Below the pieces are notes generated by a model. It saw only the letters and a list, made by a program, of their open reading frames with translations, made no database searches and was not told the origin of the DNA. DNA of 64,000 nt. Origin: JAEXOD01 sp963667875. Its GTDB lineage: Bacteria > Bacteroidota > Ignavibacteria > Ignavibacteriales > Melioribacteraceae. The translations under genes and the position numbers were made by a program. The first letter of the stretch is position 1. Each line of letters begins with the position of its first letter. Of the stretch, positions 29,876-38,051 are shown in pieces. The stretch lies in contig CAXXGC010000005.1 in assembly GCA_963667875.2 (NCBI GenBank), forward strand, positions 581,709 through 645,708, read 5' to 3'.

Positions 29876-31627
29876 CTAATTTGTTATTGCATAAATTGGA
29901 AAAGTAAAAATTAACGTGCTTCCTATATTAATTTCACTTTTTACCCAAATTTTCCCTCCGTTTTTTTCAATAAATTCCTTGCATAATAACAAACCCAAAC
30001 CTGTGCTTGCTTCACCATCAGTACCGGCTCTTCCAACTTTTTCTTCTATCTTAAATAATTTTTCACAAAGGACCTCTGACATCCCAATTCCGCTGTCTTT
30101 TACTGCAATTTCAAGGAATTTACCCTCAATTTCTTTTGCACTTATAGTTATATTACCATCTCGTTTTGTAAATTTTACAGCATTTGATAATAAATTACGC
30201 AACACAGTATCAAGCATTTTTTCATCACCATACAGCAATTGGTCAAAAGGAATTTCATTTCTTATATTAATCCCCTTTTGAATTGCTCTTTGACTAATTA
30301 TATCAATATTTTGAACAGCTAAAACATATAAATTTAATTCTTTGGGTGCATACTCAATTGTCCCTTTTTGCATTTGAGCCCAGGTCAATAAATCCTGTAA
30401 TAATTTGAATAAATTATTTGCTGTATTAAACATTTCTCTGCTAAATACTGATATTTCCTCTTTTGTAAATGAATCGGCCGACTCAGCCAATATCTCAGAC
30501 ATTCCTAATAATCCTTGGAAAGGACTTTTTAAATCATGCGCAATTATAGAAAAGAATTTATCTCTTGTTGTTACAACTTCTTTAAGTTCTGCCGAGTATT
30601 TTTTAATTCTTTTTTCATCTTCCTTTATTATCATAAATTTTCTTGCGTTCGATATTGCTAATCCGCTGACTCTCCCTATCAAAAGTGACATTTCCTTGTA
30701 TTTCTCAATGTATTGCGGAAAGGAAACTCCGGTGATTTCAAAAATGCCAATATTTTCTTCTTGATTGGAAAGATCAATGGTAAAACTGCTGTCAATATAT
30801 TCTGCGGGAATTAAAACATTTTTTTTATAAAAAATCGGATTATTTTCATTATTATCCTTTGCTGGAATATATTTAATATTTATAGGTGCATATAACATAT
30901 TCAAAAGATTAAATATTTTTTCCACTACATTTTTTTCATCAACATGCGTCACTAAATTATCAATTTGGCTCAAAACGAATAAATAATCTGCTGATTTACC
31001 TGAAACAATTGATAATTTTGTATTTAATAAAACACGCTCTTTTTCTTCACGCCAATGTAAAATGATTGAATCTAAAAAAAGTTTACAGTAGGAAAGTCCA
31101 ACCGGCAAGATATCATACGGAAGTCCCATATGATTGGACAAAGCTTTTATCTGTATTAAATAATCATCGGGTAATTCCGTTTCAAGCAGCAGCAATTTAT
31201 CAACATTTTCACTAATATATTTTTTGGAAGCTTTAGTATCATATCCCCAATTTTTTACATGTTTTTTATAATCCCTCAGCCATCCATTGGAAACAATATA
31301 ATTTTTTTTACTTGTTAAATAATCTATTGTTGATTTATTTAAAAATAATTCCGAACAATGGTCTAAAACAATTATTTGAATATTATGGCTTCTTTTATAG
31401 TTATCTTTTTTACTAATTAAACAAGGTCCGCCAATTAAAACAACTTTTGAATATTCGCTTGCATGCAGTCTCACAATATCATCAATATTTTCCAATTGGT
31501 AATATTGATCTGCACAACTTGATTGGAAACTTTTTATTATCACATCAGGATAATAACCCGAGTTAATTATTTGTTTAACTTCGTCAATAAATGAACTGCA
31601 AATAAGAAGGCAAATTTTTTGTTCCAT
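29876..31627 (-). CDS. Histidine kinase with DUF1638-like N-terminal domain
   Basis: A 583-residue cytoplasmic kinase. The first about 200 residues (LLICSSFIDEVKQII, KVVLIGGPCLISKK, IIVLDHCSELFLN, YIVSNGWLRDYKKHVKNW) resemble DUF1638, a family often found beside corrinoid methyltransferase genes; this match is from memory of the pattern and tentative. A middle GAF-like region (about 200-340) follows. Then HisKA (FFSIIAHDLKSPFQGLLGMSE) and HATPase (LRNLLSNAVKFTKRDG, STGLGLLLCKEFIEKNGG). The start codon overlaps the stop of the upstream small Cys-rich gene (TAATG), with GGAG positioned in that gene's end, so the two are translationally coupled and probably act together. It has no receiver domain. 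Confidence 0.88.
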   Translation of the reverse strand: MEQKICLLICSSFIDEVKQIINSGYYPDVIIKSFQSSCADQYYQLENIDDIVRLHASEYSKVVLIGGPCLISKKDNYKRSHNIQIIVLDHCSELFLNKSTIDYLTSKKNYIVSNGWLRDYKKHVKNWGYDTKASKKYISENVDKLLLLETELPDDYLIQIKALSNHMGLPYDILPVGLSYCKLFLDSIILHWREEKERVLLNTKLSIVSGKSADYLFVLSQIDNLVTHVDEKNVVEKIFNLLNMLYAPINIKYIPAKDNNENNPIFYKKNVLIPAEYIDSSFTIDLSNQEENIGIFEITGVSFPQYIEKYKEMSLLIGRVSGLAISNARKFMIIKEDEKRIKKYSAELKEVVTTRDKFFSIIAHDLKSPFQGLLGMSEILAESADSFTKEEISVFSREMFNTANNLFKLLQDLLTWAQMQKGTIEYAPKELNLYVLAVQNIDIISQRAIQKGINIRNEIPFDQLLYGDEKMLDTVLRNLLSNAVKFTKRDGNITISAKEIEGKFLEIAVKDSGIGMSEVLCEKLFKIEEKVGRAGTDGEASTGLGLLLCKEFIEKNGGKIWVKSEINIGSTLIFTFPIYAITN

Positions 31628-31818
31628 TAGTCATCTCCGTCAAAATGATATAAACAACTTGTTTTATTTAGATATCCAATTGAAAAAATTATATCATTAG
31701 TCCCTTGAAATGAACCTTTGCAATCATTACAATCTGCAAATGAGCAATATATTTTAGATCTCTCATCAATATTTTCATTATAAATTTGTTTTACTCTACT
31801 CATTATCAGGTAATCCAT
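31627..31818 (-). CDS. Small cysteine-rich protein coupled to the DUF1638-like kinase
   Basis: A 63-residue acidic protein with Cys in YCSFADCNDCKGS (C-x4-C-x2-C) and a fourth Cys near the end (NKTSCLYHFDGDD). This could bind a metal or an iron-sulfur cluster. I do not recognise the family. It is likely real: its TAA overlaps the ATG of the kinase gene as TAATG, and the kinase ribosome site (GGAG) lies inside its last codons. The arrangement suggests a partner protein for the kinase, for example a redox or metal sensor, but this is inference. Confidence 0.6.
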   Translation of the reverse strand: MDYLIMSRVKQIYNENIDERSKIYCSFADCNDCKGSFQGTNDIIFSIGYLNKTSCLYHFDGDD

Positions 31819-31859
31819 TTTGTTTACTTCTACTTTGCTTGAAATGATAATTTAGTGTA

Positions 31860-32246
31860 TCACTTTTGAGTTGTTATACTACGCTGCAACAGTATTAACT
31901 TATTTTTACTCACCAAAAAATCCAAATAAATATTAAGATTTTTCAAAACATATTGAAGTTTATGAACTGCTATTAAAGTTTTAGTGAATTCTTTTTGATA
32001 AATAAATGAAAACTTATCAATTACTTTTTTGTAAATAATTTTACTTATATTTATTTTAGTTAAACCAACCTTTCCTTTTTCCAGGCAAATACTAATTCCG
32101 CAGCATACTTTTGCAAATTTGGGATTTGCAGTTTTTGTCGGCCCGCTTGTTTTGGCTGCTGTAAAAATAATTTTATAAACGGAATTATCATAAAGCATAA
32201 ATAATGATCTTGTAAATTCATCTACATGATACTTAAAATCAGTCAT
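31860..32246 (-). CDS. Hypothetical protein at the head of the sensory array
   Basis: A 128-residue basic protein, not recognised. It has two adjacent cysteines in FAKVCCGISICLEKG and a lysine-rich, probably helical second half. An AGGA sequence lies at good distance before the ATG. It is the first gene on the minus strand before the small Cys-rich gene (41-base gap) and is followed only by sensory genes. No membrane segment is seen. It could be the first gene of the array transcript, or a decayed remnant. Confidence 0.5.
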   Translation of the reverse strand: MTDFKYHVDEFTRSLFMLYDNSVYKIIFTAAKTSGPTKTANPKFAKVCCGISICLEKGKVGLTKINISKIIYKKVIDKFSFIYQKEFTKTLIAVHKLQYVLKNLNIYLDFLVSKNKLILLQRSITTQK

Positions 32247-32732
32247 ATATGTATCCTGTAAAAATTAGGAAATAATCCATTTATCACAATTTTTATACTT
32301 CTTTTTATTTTACAAACTGTAAAATAAAAAATCTTTGAAAAATAACTTAAAATAATTATTGCGTATCATCCTACTAATAAATAAAACAAATAATCTACTA
32401 TTTGTTTCTACTTATTAACTTTTATAAGTATTCATTTTTTATAATTATTTGTCTTTAATTATCATTTTCATATAATATTTAATATAATATAATTATATAT
32501 TAAAAAACAAAATATTTTGAATTTAGTTAGATTTTTTAATATTTGAAAGTAAGGTCTGTTTTATATTATTTTGACAATTTGAATATTTTAAGCATAGATA
32601 ATCTAAAACATCAAAATATTTATTATTCTATAATTAGGAGTGATTTTGCACCAAAGAATTGTAATTTGTCAAATTCTAAATTTAAATTCCTGTTTGGGTT
32701 GATTTTATTTATACAACAACAGCACTTTTACT
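32247..32732. other. AT-rich intergenic region upstream of the sensory array
   Basis: About 490 bases of very AT-rich DNA separate the head of the sensory array (reading left) from the end of the acyltransferase gene, also on the minus strand. It is the only long gap upstream of the array apart from the IS, so the array promoter probably lies here. I could not identify a convincing promoter box or terminator. A short plus-strand frame at 32543-32809 has no recognisable content and runs into the acyltransferase gene. Confidence 0.5.
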
Positions 32733-34496
32733 TTATGAAGTCATATTTAATACATTTCGTTCGTCTTTATAAAAACAATTTATATATCTTTCTTTTTTCC
32801 CTGCTTTAATTTTATTAATATCAATTAAAATTAAACCATCAATACAATTTTCAAAATCTCTATCAACGCAAAAATCCAAAAATTTTAAACCGTCATCTTC
32901 ACATAAATCGGAATAATGTTTATATAATATTGGAACTGTTAAACCATACGGTTTTAACATTTGTTTTAATTGTTTATAATCTTCTTTAAAACTTTGCCCA
33001 ACAAAAATCAAGCTAAATTTATTTATTTTATCAATTGGAATAATAAATCGACAAAACGATTTTGCATAATCATTATTATCCTTAAACCACTTAGAATATA
33101 TATACACCATCATTTGTTTAACATGTTCGGGGTAATTATTGCTTATACTTACACCGCCAAATAAATATTTTACATTGGGAAAGTTTGCTAAATAAGCTCC
33201 AATTCCAAGCCACAAATAATATAAAGCATTTGTATTCCAATATTTTGCCTGCACAAAACTTCGTCCAAGTTCAACACTGTTAGGCATTATTGTTTTTGTA
33301 AACAGCTCGGAATAATTAAAAAGTGTATTTGTATAAAATCCATTTTTACCATATTTTTTTAATATCTGTTCGCTATTCCCTATTCTGTACGAACCCACAA
33401 TTTCCAATTCGTTTTCATCCCAAACAACTAAATGGTTATAATAATCATCAAATAAATCCAAATCTAATTTCCGTCCGGTTCCTTCTCCAACTTTTCTAAA
33501 TGTAAGTTCCCTTAATCTGGCAATTTCCATTAAAGTTTTAGGTGATTCCAGCTTTGTTGTAAGTATAATTTTTTTATTATCCGGTGTTACTCCAAGCAAT
33601 AATGAATTATTTAATTCTTTTTTAATAATTTTTCTATCAATTGGATGTATTATGTTTTTTTCGGTAATAAATATTCCTTTATTATCTTTGCTTAACGCAT
33701 ATACATGCGCTTTAAGTAACTTTGACTGAACATTATCATTAATAACATTTGAGGTAAAAGCTTTTGAAGGAATTGGATCCCCAATTTTTATTGTTATCGT
33801 TTTATTCTTTTTATTAAATACTTCGTAAGGAAGCAACAAAGTAGATAATTTTTTATATATTGTCGAAATTGAATAGAATAATGCGGAATTTCTTGCTTCA
33901 ATATAAAATGGCAGTATTGGTGAATTATATTTTTTGGCAAAATGAACAGCTCCTTTGCTCCATCTTGAATCTCGTATTGTCAACCATTTTAGTCTTGACA
34001 CCTCACCGGCCGGAAATAATATTATAGCCATTTCTTTTTCCAATGCATTTCCTATTGCCAAAACACTTTCTCTATTCATTCCCCCCTCAAATATATTCAG
34101 AGGTATAATTAAATTATTAATATTTTCTATTTCAGCTAATATATTATTTGCCACAATTTTTACATCAGCACGAATATCCGAAATGGTTTTAAGCAAAGCC
34201 AAACCATCTAAACTCCCTATTGGATGATTAGCTACGCAAATAATTCTGCCTTCAGATGGTATTTTTTTTACATCTTTATTAGCAATGCTGTATGAAAAAT
34301 TTAATTTTTCAAATAATTCATCAATAAATTCAATCCCATATTTATTGTTATGTTCCATTATAAATTCATTTATTATATCAACACACAATATTTTTTTCAG
34401 CAAATTAACCATTAAGGATCTTAATATTTTGGATTTATTATTTAATAAATTTGGAAATCGCTCTGTAATTATTTTTTCAATATCAATGTTTTTCAT
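32733..34496 (-). CDS. Bifunctional PlsC-type / GNAT-type acyltransferase (OlsF/Gls-like)
   Basis: A 587-residue protein with two acyltransferase domains. The N-terminal domain is PlsC-like: NHPIGSLDG (His91, Asp97), then FPAGEVSRL. The C-terminal domain (from about residue 315) is a GNAT/OlsB-like N-acyltransferase with LRELTFRKVGEGTGRK, YYNHLVVWD and ELGRSFVQAKYW. This fusion resembles OlsF-type enzymes, and separate versions are GlsA/GlsB. These make amino-acid lipids such as ornithine or glycine lipid by N-acylation followed by O-acylation. It starts 7 bases after the NeuB-like gene, as the last gene of the sugar operon. It could make an aminolipid independently or acylate the operon's amino-sugar product; the sequence does not decide. 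Confidence 0.85.
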   Translation of the reverse strand: MKNIDIEKIITERFPNLLNNKSKILRSLMVNLLKKILCVDIINEFIMEHNNKYGIEFIDELFEKLNFSYSIANKDVKKIPSEGRIICVANHPIGSLDGLALLKTISDIRADVKIVANNILAEIENINNLIIPLNIFEGGMNRESVLAIGNALEKEMAIILFPAGEVSRLKWLTIRDSRWSKGAVHFAKKYNSPILPFYIEARNSALFYSISTIYKKLSTLLLPYEVFNKKNKTITIKIGDPIPSKAFTSNVINDNVQSKLLKAHVYALSKDNKGIFITEKNIIHPIDRKIIKKELNNSLLLGVTPDNKKIILTTKLESPKTLMEIARLRELTFRKVGEGTGRKLDLDLFDDYYNHLVVWDENELEIVGSYRIGNSEQILKKYGKNGFYTNTLFNYSELFTKTIMPNSVELGRSFVQAKYWNTNALYYLWLGIGAYLANFPNVKYLFGGVSISNNYPEHVKQMMVYIYSKWFKDNNDYAKSFCRFIIPIDKINKFSLIFVGQSFKEDYKQLKQMLKPYGLTVPILYKHYSDLCEDDGLKFLDFCVDRDFENCIDGLILIDINKIKAGKKERYINCFYKDERNVLNMTS

Positions 34497-34503
34497 TAAA
34501 CAC

Positions 34504-35400
34504 TCAGGTAGTTTGTTGATTATTATAGTATATATGCTTACGTAATTTTGTTTTAGATGCTAATTCGCTTTGATATATTTTTTTTACGCCATCCCCAAAC
34601 GATTTTTCGATGTCTCTGATATCCTTTACTAATCTAAACATTCCAAGTACTTCAACTGATGAAGCCTGATCCGTTCCCCATAAAGCCCTGTCTAATGTAA
34701 TGTGCCTCTCAATAAAATTTGCTCCTAACGCTACCGCTGCGTATGTTGGTGCTAATCCTGTTTCGTGCCCCGAATATCCAATAGGTACATCTGGATAACG
34801 TTTTTTGAATGTTGATATAGCATTAAGATTTAGTTCCTCCAAACTACATGGATAAGTTGATGTTGCCTGTGCTATTAGTATTTCTTTTTTTCCTAATATT
34901 TCAACAGCTTTATCAATTTCATCTATTTCAGACATTCCGGTTGATATAAATATTGGCTTTTTTAGTGATTTATGTTTTTCTAATAATACTGTATCTGTTA
35001 AAGAAGCCGAAGCAATTTTATAAGCTACCGGATCAAACTGATTTATAAAATCTATCGATTCTTCATCCCAGCACGAAGCAAACCAATCAATCCCTTTTTG
35101 TTTGCAATATAAATCTATCTCACAAAATTCCGAATAACCAAGTTCAATTTTATGTTTGTATTCCAAATAAGTTATTCTTCCCCAAGGAGTATCTCTGTAA
35201 ATATTCCATTGTTCTTCCGGAACGCATAATTCGGGAGTCCTTTTTTGAAATTTTACAGCGTCACATCCCGAAAAAACAGCACCATCAATAAGTTTTTTAA
35301 CATTTTCCAACGAACCGTTATGGTTAATCCCTATTTCAGCAATTATATATGTAGGATGACCGTTTCCGATTCTTTTATTCCCCACTTTCACACTACTCAT
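34504..35400 (-). CDS. neuB: NeuB-family nonulosonate synthase, without SAF domain
   Basis: A 298-residue TIM-barrel enzyme of the N-acetylneuraminate synthase family, which condenses phosphoenolpyruvate with an aldose to give a 3-deoxy-2-ulosonic acid. Signatures are IIAEIGINHNGSLE, DAVKFQKRTPE, FASCWDEESIDF, YKIASASLTD, ISTGMSEIDEI, STYPCSLEELNLNAI, IGYSGHETGL and FIERHITLDR. The C-terminal antifreeze-like (SAF) domain of typical NeuB/PseI/LegI proteins is missing; the protein stops soon after the barrel. It overlaps the KdsC-like gene by 4 bases and is followed 7 bases later by the acyltransferase. The natural substrate cannot be told from sequence; the synthase may use a phosphorylated sugar, given the phosphatase next to it. 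Confidence 0.9.
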   Translation of the reverse strand: MSSVKVGNKRIGNGHPTYIIAEIGINHNGSLENVKKLIDGAVFSGCDAVKFQKRTPELCVPEEQWNIYRDTPWGRITYLEYKHKIELGYSEFCEIDLYCKQKGIDWFASCWDEESIDFINQFDPVAYKIASASLTDTVLLEKHKSLKKPIFISTGMSEIDEIDKAVEILGKKEILIAQATSTYPCSLEELNLNAISTFKKRYPDVPIGYSGHETGLAPTYAAVALGANFIERHITLDRALWGTDQASSVEVLGMFRLVKDIRDIEKSFGDGVKKIYQSELASKTKLRKHIYYNNQQTT

Positions 35401-35924
35401 TTTTTATCCTCTTTTTTGTGTGTTTTTTTTGCAAATAAAATTAATTCGGCAAAATCTCTAAAAGCTCCGTTACCACCTTTTACTTCAGAAACGTAATCTG
35501 CTTCTTTTTTTATTATTTCCATCGCGTCAGCAGGGCAGGCTCGCAACCCACACTTCTCCATTATTAATAGATCATTAATGTCATCACCAATATATGCTAT
35601 TTCCGAAAAATCAATACATAAACTTTCCGAAATGCTCTGTAGTACTAATAGTTTGTCTTTTACACCACAAAACAATAATTCGATGTTTAATTTTTCGGCT
35701 CTACGTTTTATAATGTCATTATTTTCACCGGTAATAATTCCGGTATTAATATTTGCTTCTGTTCTTAATCTTTCAACGCCCATTCCATCCTTCAAAGAGA
35801 ATTTTTTAAGTTCTTCACCAATTCCTGAATAATAGACACATCCATCTGTAAGTACTCCATCACAATCAGTTAATACCAGTTTAATTTTTTTTGCTTTTTT
35901 TAATAACCTTTTGTTACCTACCAT
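35397..35924 (-). CDS. KdsC-like HAD phosphatase
   Basis: A 175-residue HAD-superfamily phosphatase of the KdsC/YrbI type, which removes the phosphate from a 3-deoxy-ulosonate phosphate. Motif I is LVLTDCDGVLTDGCVYY (Asp nucleophile and DxD), motif II is the Thr of GIITGENND, and motif III/IV is IAYIGDDINDLLIM. There is no cap domain, as in KdsC. It overlaps the SDR gene by 7 bases upstream and the NeuB-like gene by 4 bases downstream, indicating translational coupling. Together with NeuB it implies a phosphorylated ulosonate intermediate. Confidence 0.9.
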   Translation of the reverse strand: MVGNKRLLKKAKKIKLVLTDCDGVLTDGCVYYSGIGEELKKFSLKDGMGVERLRTEANINTGIITGENNDIIKRRAEKLNIELLFCGVKDKLLVLQSISESLCIDFSEIAYIGDDINDLLIMEKCGLRACPADAMEIIKKEADYVSEVKGGNGAFRDFAELILFAKKTHKKEDKK

Positions 35925-36715
35925 ATTGTAAATCCTCCGTCAATAACTAAATTTTCACCTGTCATGTATTTGCTTTCATCACTTGCTAAAAACACAATTG
36001 CACCTCTATAATCCGTTGGATCAGCCATCCGACCCAAAGGTGTTCTTTCTGAATATTTTTTAATAAAATATTCCGCTTGATAATTCTTTACCCCGCCGGG
36101 TGAAAGAGCGTTTACCCTAACACCTTTATTCCCCCAATACGCTGCCAAATATTTAGTAAGAGCAATAATTGCAGCTTTGGTTACAGAATAAACCGGTGGT
36201 TTATAAAATTGTTGTTCCCCATTCCGATTTTTATATAAATCTTGATTTGGAGCAACAATTCCGTAAGTGGATGCAATATTAATTATATTTCCGCCGGCGT
36301 TTTCCGCCATAAACGAGCCAATTATTTTTGACATTAAGAATGTACCTGTTAAATTTACATCTATCGATTTTTGCCAGTTGTCTAAAGGATAATTTTCAAA
36401 TTTAGACAGTTCTAATTCCGTTTTTGGATTTTCAAACATATCGTTTATTGCGGCATTATTTATTAAAACGTCAACCTTGCCGAATTTTTTAACTGCCAAA
36501 CTTAATAATTCCTCAATCGATCTTTCGTCGGTTACATCTAAATAAGAACTGTACGACTCGGTTTTTAATGTTGGTAAATACTCATTTATGGTTGATAAAT
36601 TTATATCACACGCAATTATATTTGCTCCGGCATCGGATAAGGCAATGCAATGTTGTTTGCCTAATAATCCGCCTGCACCGGTAACAAGTATTATTTTATT
36701 TTGCAGATTAAACAT
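35918..36715 (-). CDS. Short-chain dehydrogenase/reductase (sugar pathway)
   Basis: A classical SDR of about 265 residues. It has the nucleotide-binding TGAGGLLGKQH, the NNAAIND strand end, the catalytic Ser in NIASTYGIV, Tyr-x3-Lys in YSVTKAAII, and a C-terminal YMTGENLVIDGGFTIW. The longer frame starts at 36772, but the ATG at 36715 (MFNLQNKIILVTG) is the usual family start and leaves one base after the stop of the upstream aminotransferase gene, so it is chosen. It is the sixth gene of the operon and probably oxidises or reduces a sugar intermediate. Confidence 0.9.
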   Translation of the reverse strand: MFNLQNKIILVTGAGGLLGKQHCIALSDAGANIIACDINLSTINEYLPTLKTESYSSYLDVTDERSIEELLSLAVKKFGKVDVLINNAAINDMFENPKTELELSKFENYPLDNWQKSIDVNLTGTFLMSKIIGSFMAENAGGNIINIASTYGIVAPNQDLYKNRNGEQQFYKPPVYSVTKAAIIALTKYLAAYWGNKGVRVNALSPGGVKNYQAEYFIKKYSERTPLGRMADPTDYRGAIVFLASDESKYMTGENLVIDGGFTIW

Positions 36716-36716
36716 A

Positions 36717-38051
36717 TTAACTCTTTTTTGGTTTAAGATTAAAATTTTCGGTTTTTCGGAAAACCGGTTCAACAGGATTACCCAACAAATACGACTGAGT
36801 TTTGTTTTGGCTGACTGCCTTTTTTACAAGATGTAATATTTCTTCATACGCTGCTAAAGTGTATTTAATATCTTCGGCGGAATGTGAAAAACTTATTGTA
36901 TGATACCCGGACCACAATATTCCTTTTTTAATTAATTCTTGCTGTATTAAAGATTTTAAGACTAACGGTTCTTTTATCTCGGAATCAAAGGTGAGCATTG
37001 TTCTATAATTATATCCCTTAACCTTAATATATTGTATTTCAATTTCAGCCAATAATTGGTTTAGTCCATCTTTTAATAATCCGCCAATATGGGATATATA
37101 ATTAACAACATTTTTATTTCTCATTTCGTTTATGGTAGCTTTTGCTGCCGCTAACGATAAAGTTTCTCCCCCAAATGTGGTATAAAAAAACACATCTTTA
37201 TCTAATAAATCCATTATTTCTTTTTTTCCGGTTAAAACAGAAAGTGGCATTCCGTTTGATATTGCTTTTGAATAACATGCCAAATCAGGAGTAATCTTAA
37301 AATACTCTTGCGCTCCTCCTAATGCTAATCTAAAACCAGTCCACATTTCGTCAAAAATTAAAACAATGTTTTTCTCTTTGCAAATATTTTCTATCTTATG
37401 CAAAAAGTTATCTTTAGGTTCGTCAAAAACAACCGGTTCCAAAATTATTGCAGCGGTATCATTATCAATTGCATCTAATAAGGCATCAAAATTATTATAA
37501 TCGAATGTATTTGTTAAATCACTTATTTCTTTTGGAATTCCATTATTTCGTAATGTAACACCAATGTACCAGTCGTGCCAGCCATGATAACCACAACATA
37601 ATATATTTTTTTTACCTGTATATGCTCTTGCTAAACGTATGGACGCACTAACAACATCTGCTCCTGTTTTGCTAAATCGTACTGCTTGGGCATTTGGAAT
37701 TATTTCTTTTAATAACTCCGCTACTTCAAGCTCCAACGGATGCATTAATGAAAATGTAATTCCATCTTCTAATTGTGCTTTAATAGCATCATCAACCGCT
37801 TTGTACGAATAACCAAGAGATATTGGGCCAATACCCATATTATAATCTAAGTATTTATTATCATCAATATCCCAAACATACGCTCCTTTCCCTTTTCGTA
37901 AAAATATTGGCGCAACTCCAAACACATGTTGGCTTGGTCCTTTTGCTAAAGTTTGTGTACATGATGGAATTATTTTATTAATTCTTTCGTGTAATATCTG
38001 CGATTGTTCAATTACAGGATAGTTGTTATTAAATCGAACTCCATTCCGCAT
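36717..38051 (-). CDS. Class III PLP aminotransferase (glutamate-1-semialdehyde aminomutase-like)
   Basis: A 444-residue fold-type I PLP enzyme of class III. Features are GAYVWDIDDNKYLDYNMG, the SKTGADVVSASIRLARAYTG phosphate-binding region, CGYHGWHDWYIG, the Asp of LIFDEMWTGFR and the PLP lysine in YSKAISNGMPLS. It resembles glutamate-1-semialdehyde aminomutase-like enzymes used on sugar pathways. It overlaps the end of the transketolase C-subunit gene by 23 bases. In this operon it probably installs an amino group on a carbohydrate chain made by the transketolase. A role in haem synthesis is unlikely from context. Confidence 0.9.
   Translation of the reverse strand: MRNGVRFNNNYPVIEQSQILHERINKIIPSCTQTLAKGPSQHVFGVAPIFLRKGKGAYVWDIDDNKYLDYNMGIGPISLGYSYKAVDDAIKAQLEDGITFSLMHPLELEVAELLKEIIPNAQAVRFSKTGADVVSASIRLARAYTGKKNILCCGYHGWHDWYIGVTLRNNGIPKEISDLTNTFDYNNFDALLDAIDNDTAAIILEPVVFDEPKDNFLHKIENICKEKNIVLIFDEMWTGFRLALGGAQEYFKITPDLACYSKAISNGMPLSVLTGKKEIMDLLDKDVFFYTTFGGETLSLAAAKATINEMRNKNVVNYISHIGGLLKDGLNQLLAEIEIQYIKVKGYNYRTMLTFDSEIKEPLVLKSLIQQELIKKGILWSGYHTISFSHSAEDIKYTLAAYEEILHLVKKAVSQNKTQSYLLGNPVEPVFRKTENFNLKPKKS

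Noticed and set aside
32543..32809. 88-residue plus-strand frame in the gap before the sensory array
   Set aside because: The translation is low-complexity, has no recognisable motif, and overlaps the end of the acyltransferase gene on the other strand.
36716..36772. Extended N-terminus of the SDR gene
   Set aside because: It overlaps the aminotransferase gene by 56 bases and adds residues not found in SDR proteins; the ATG at 36715 fits the family start.
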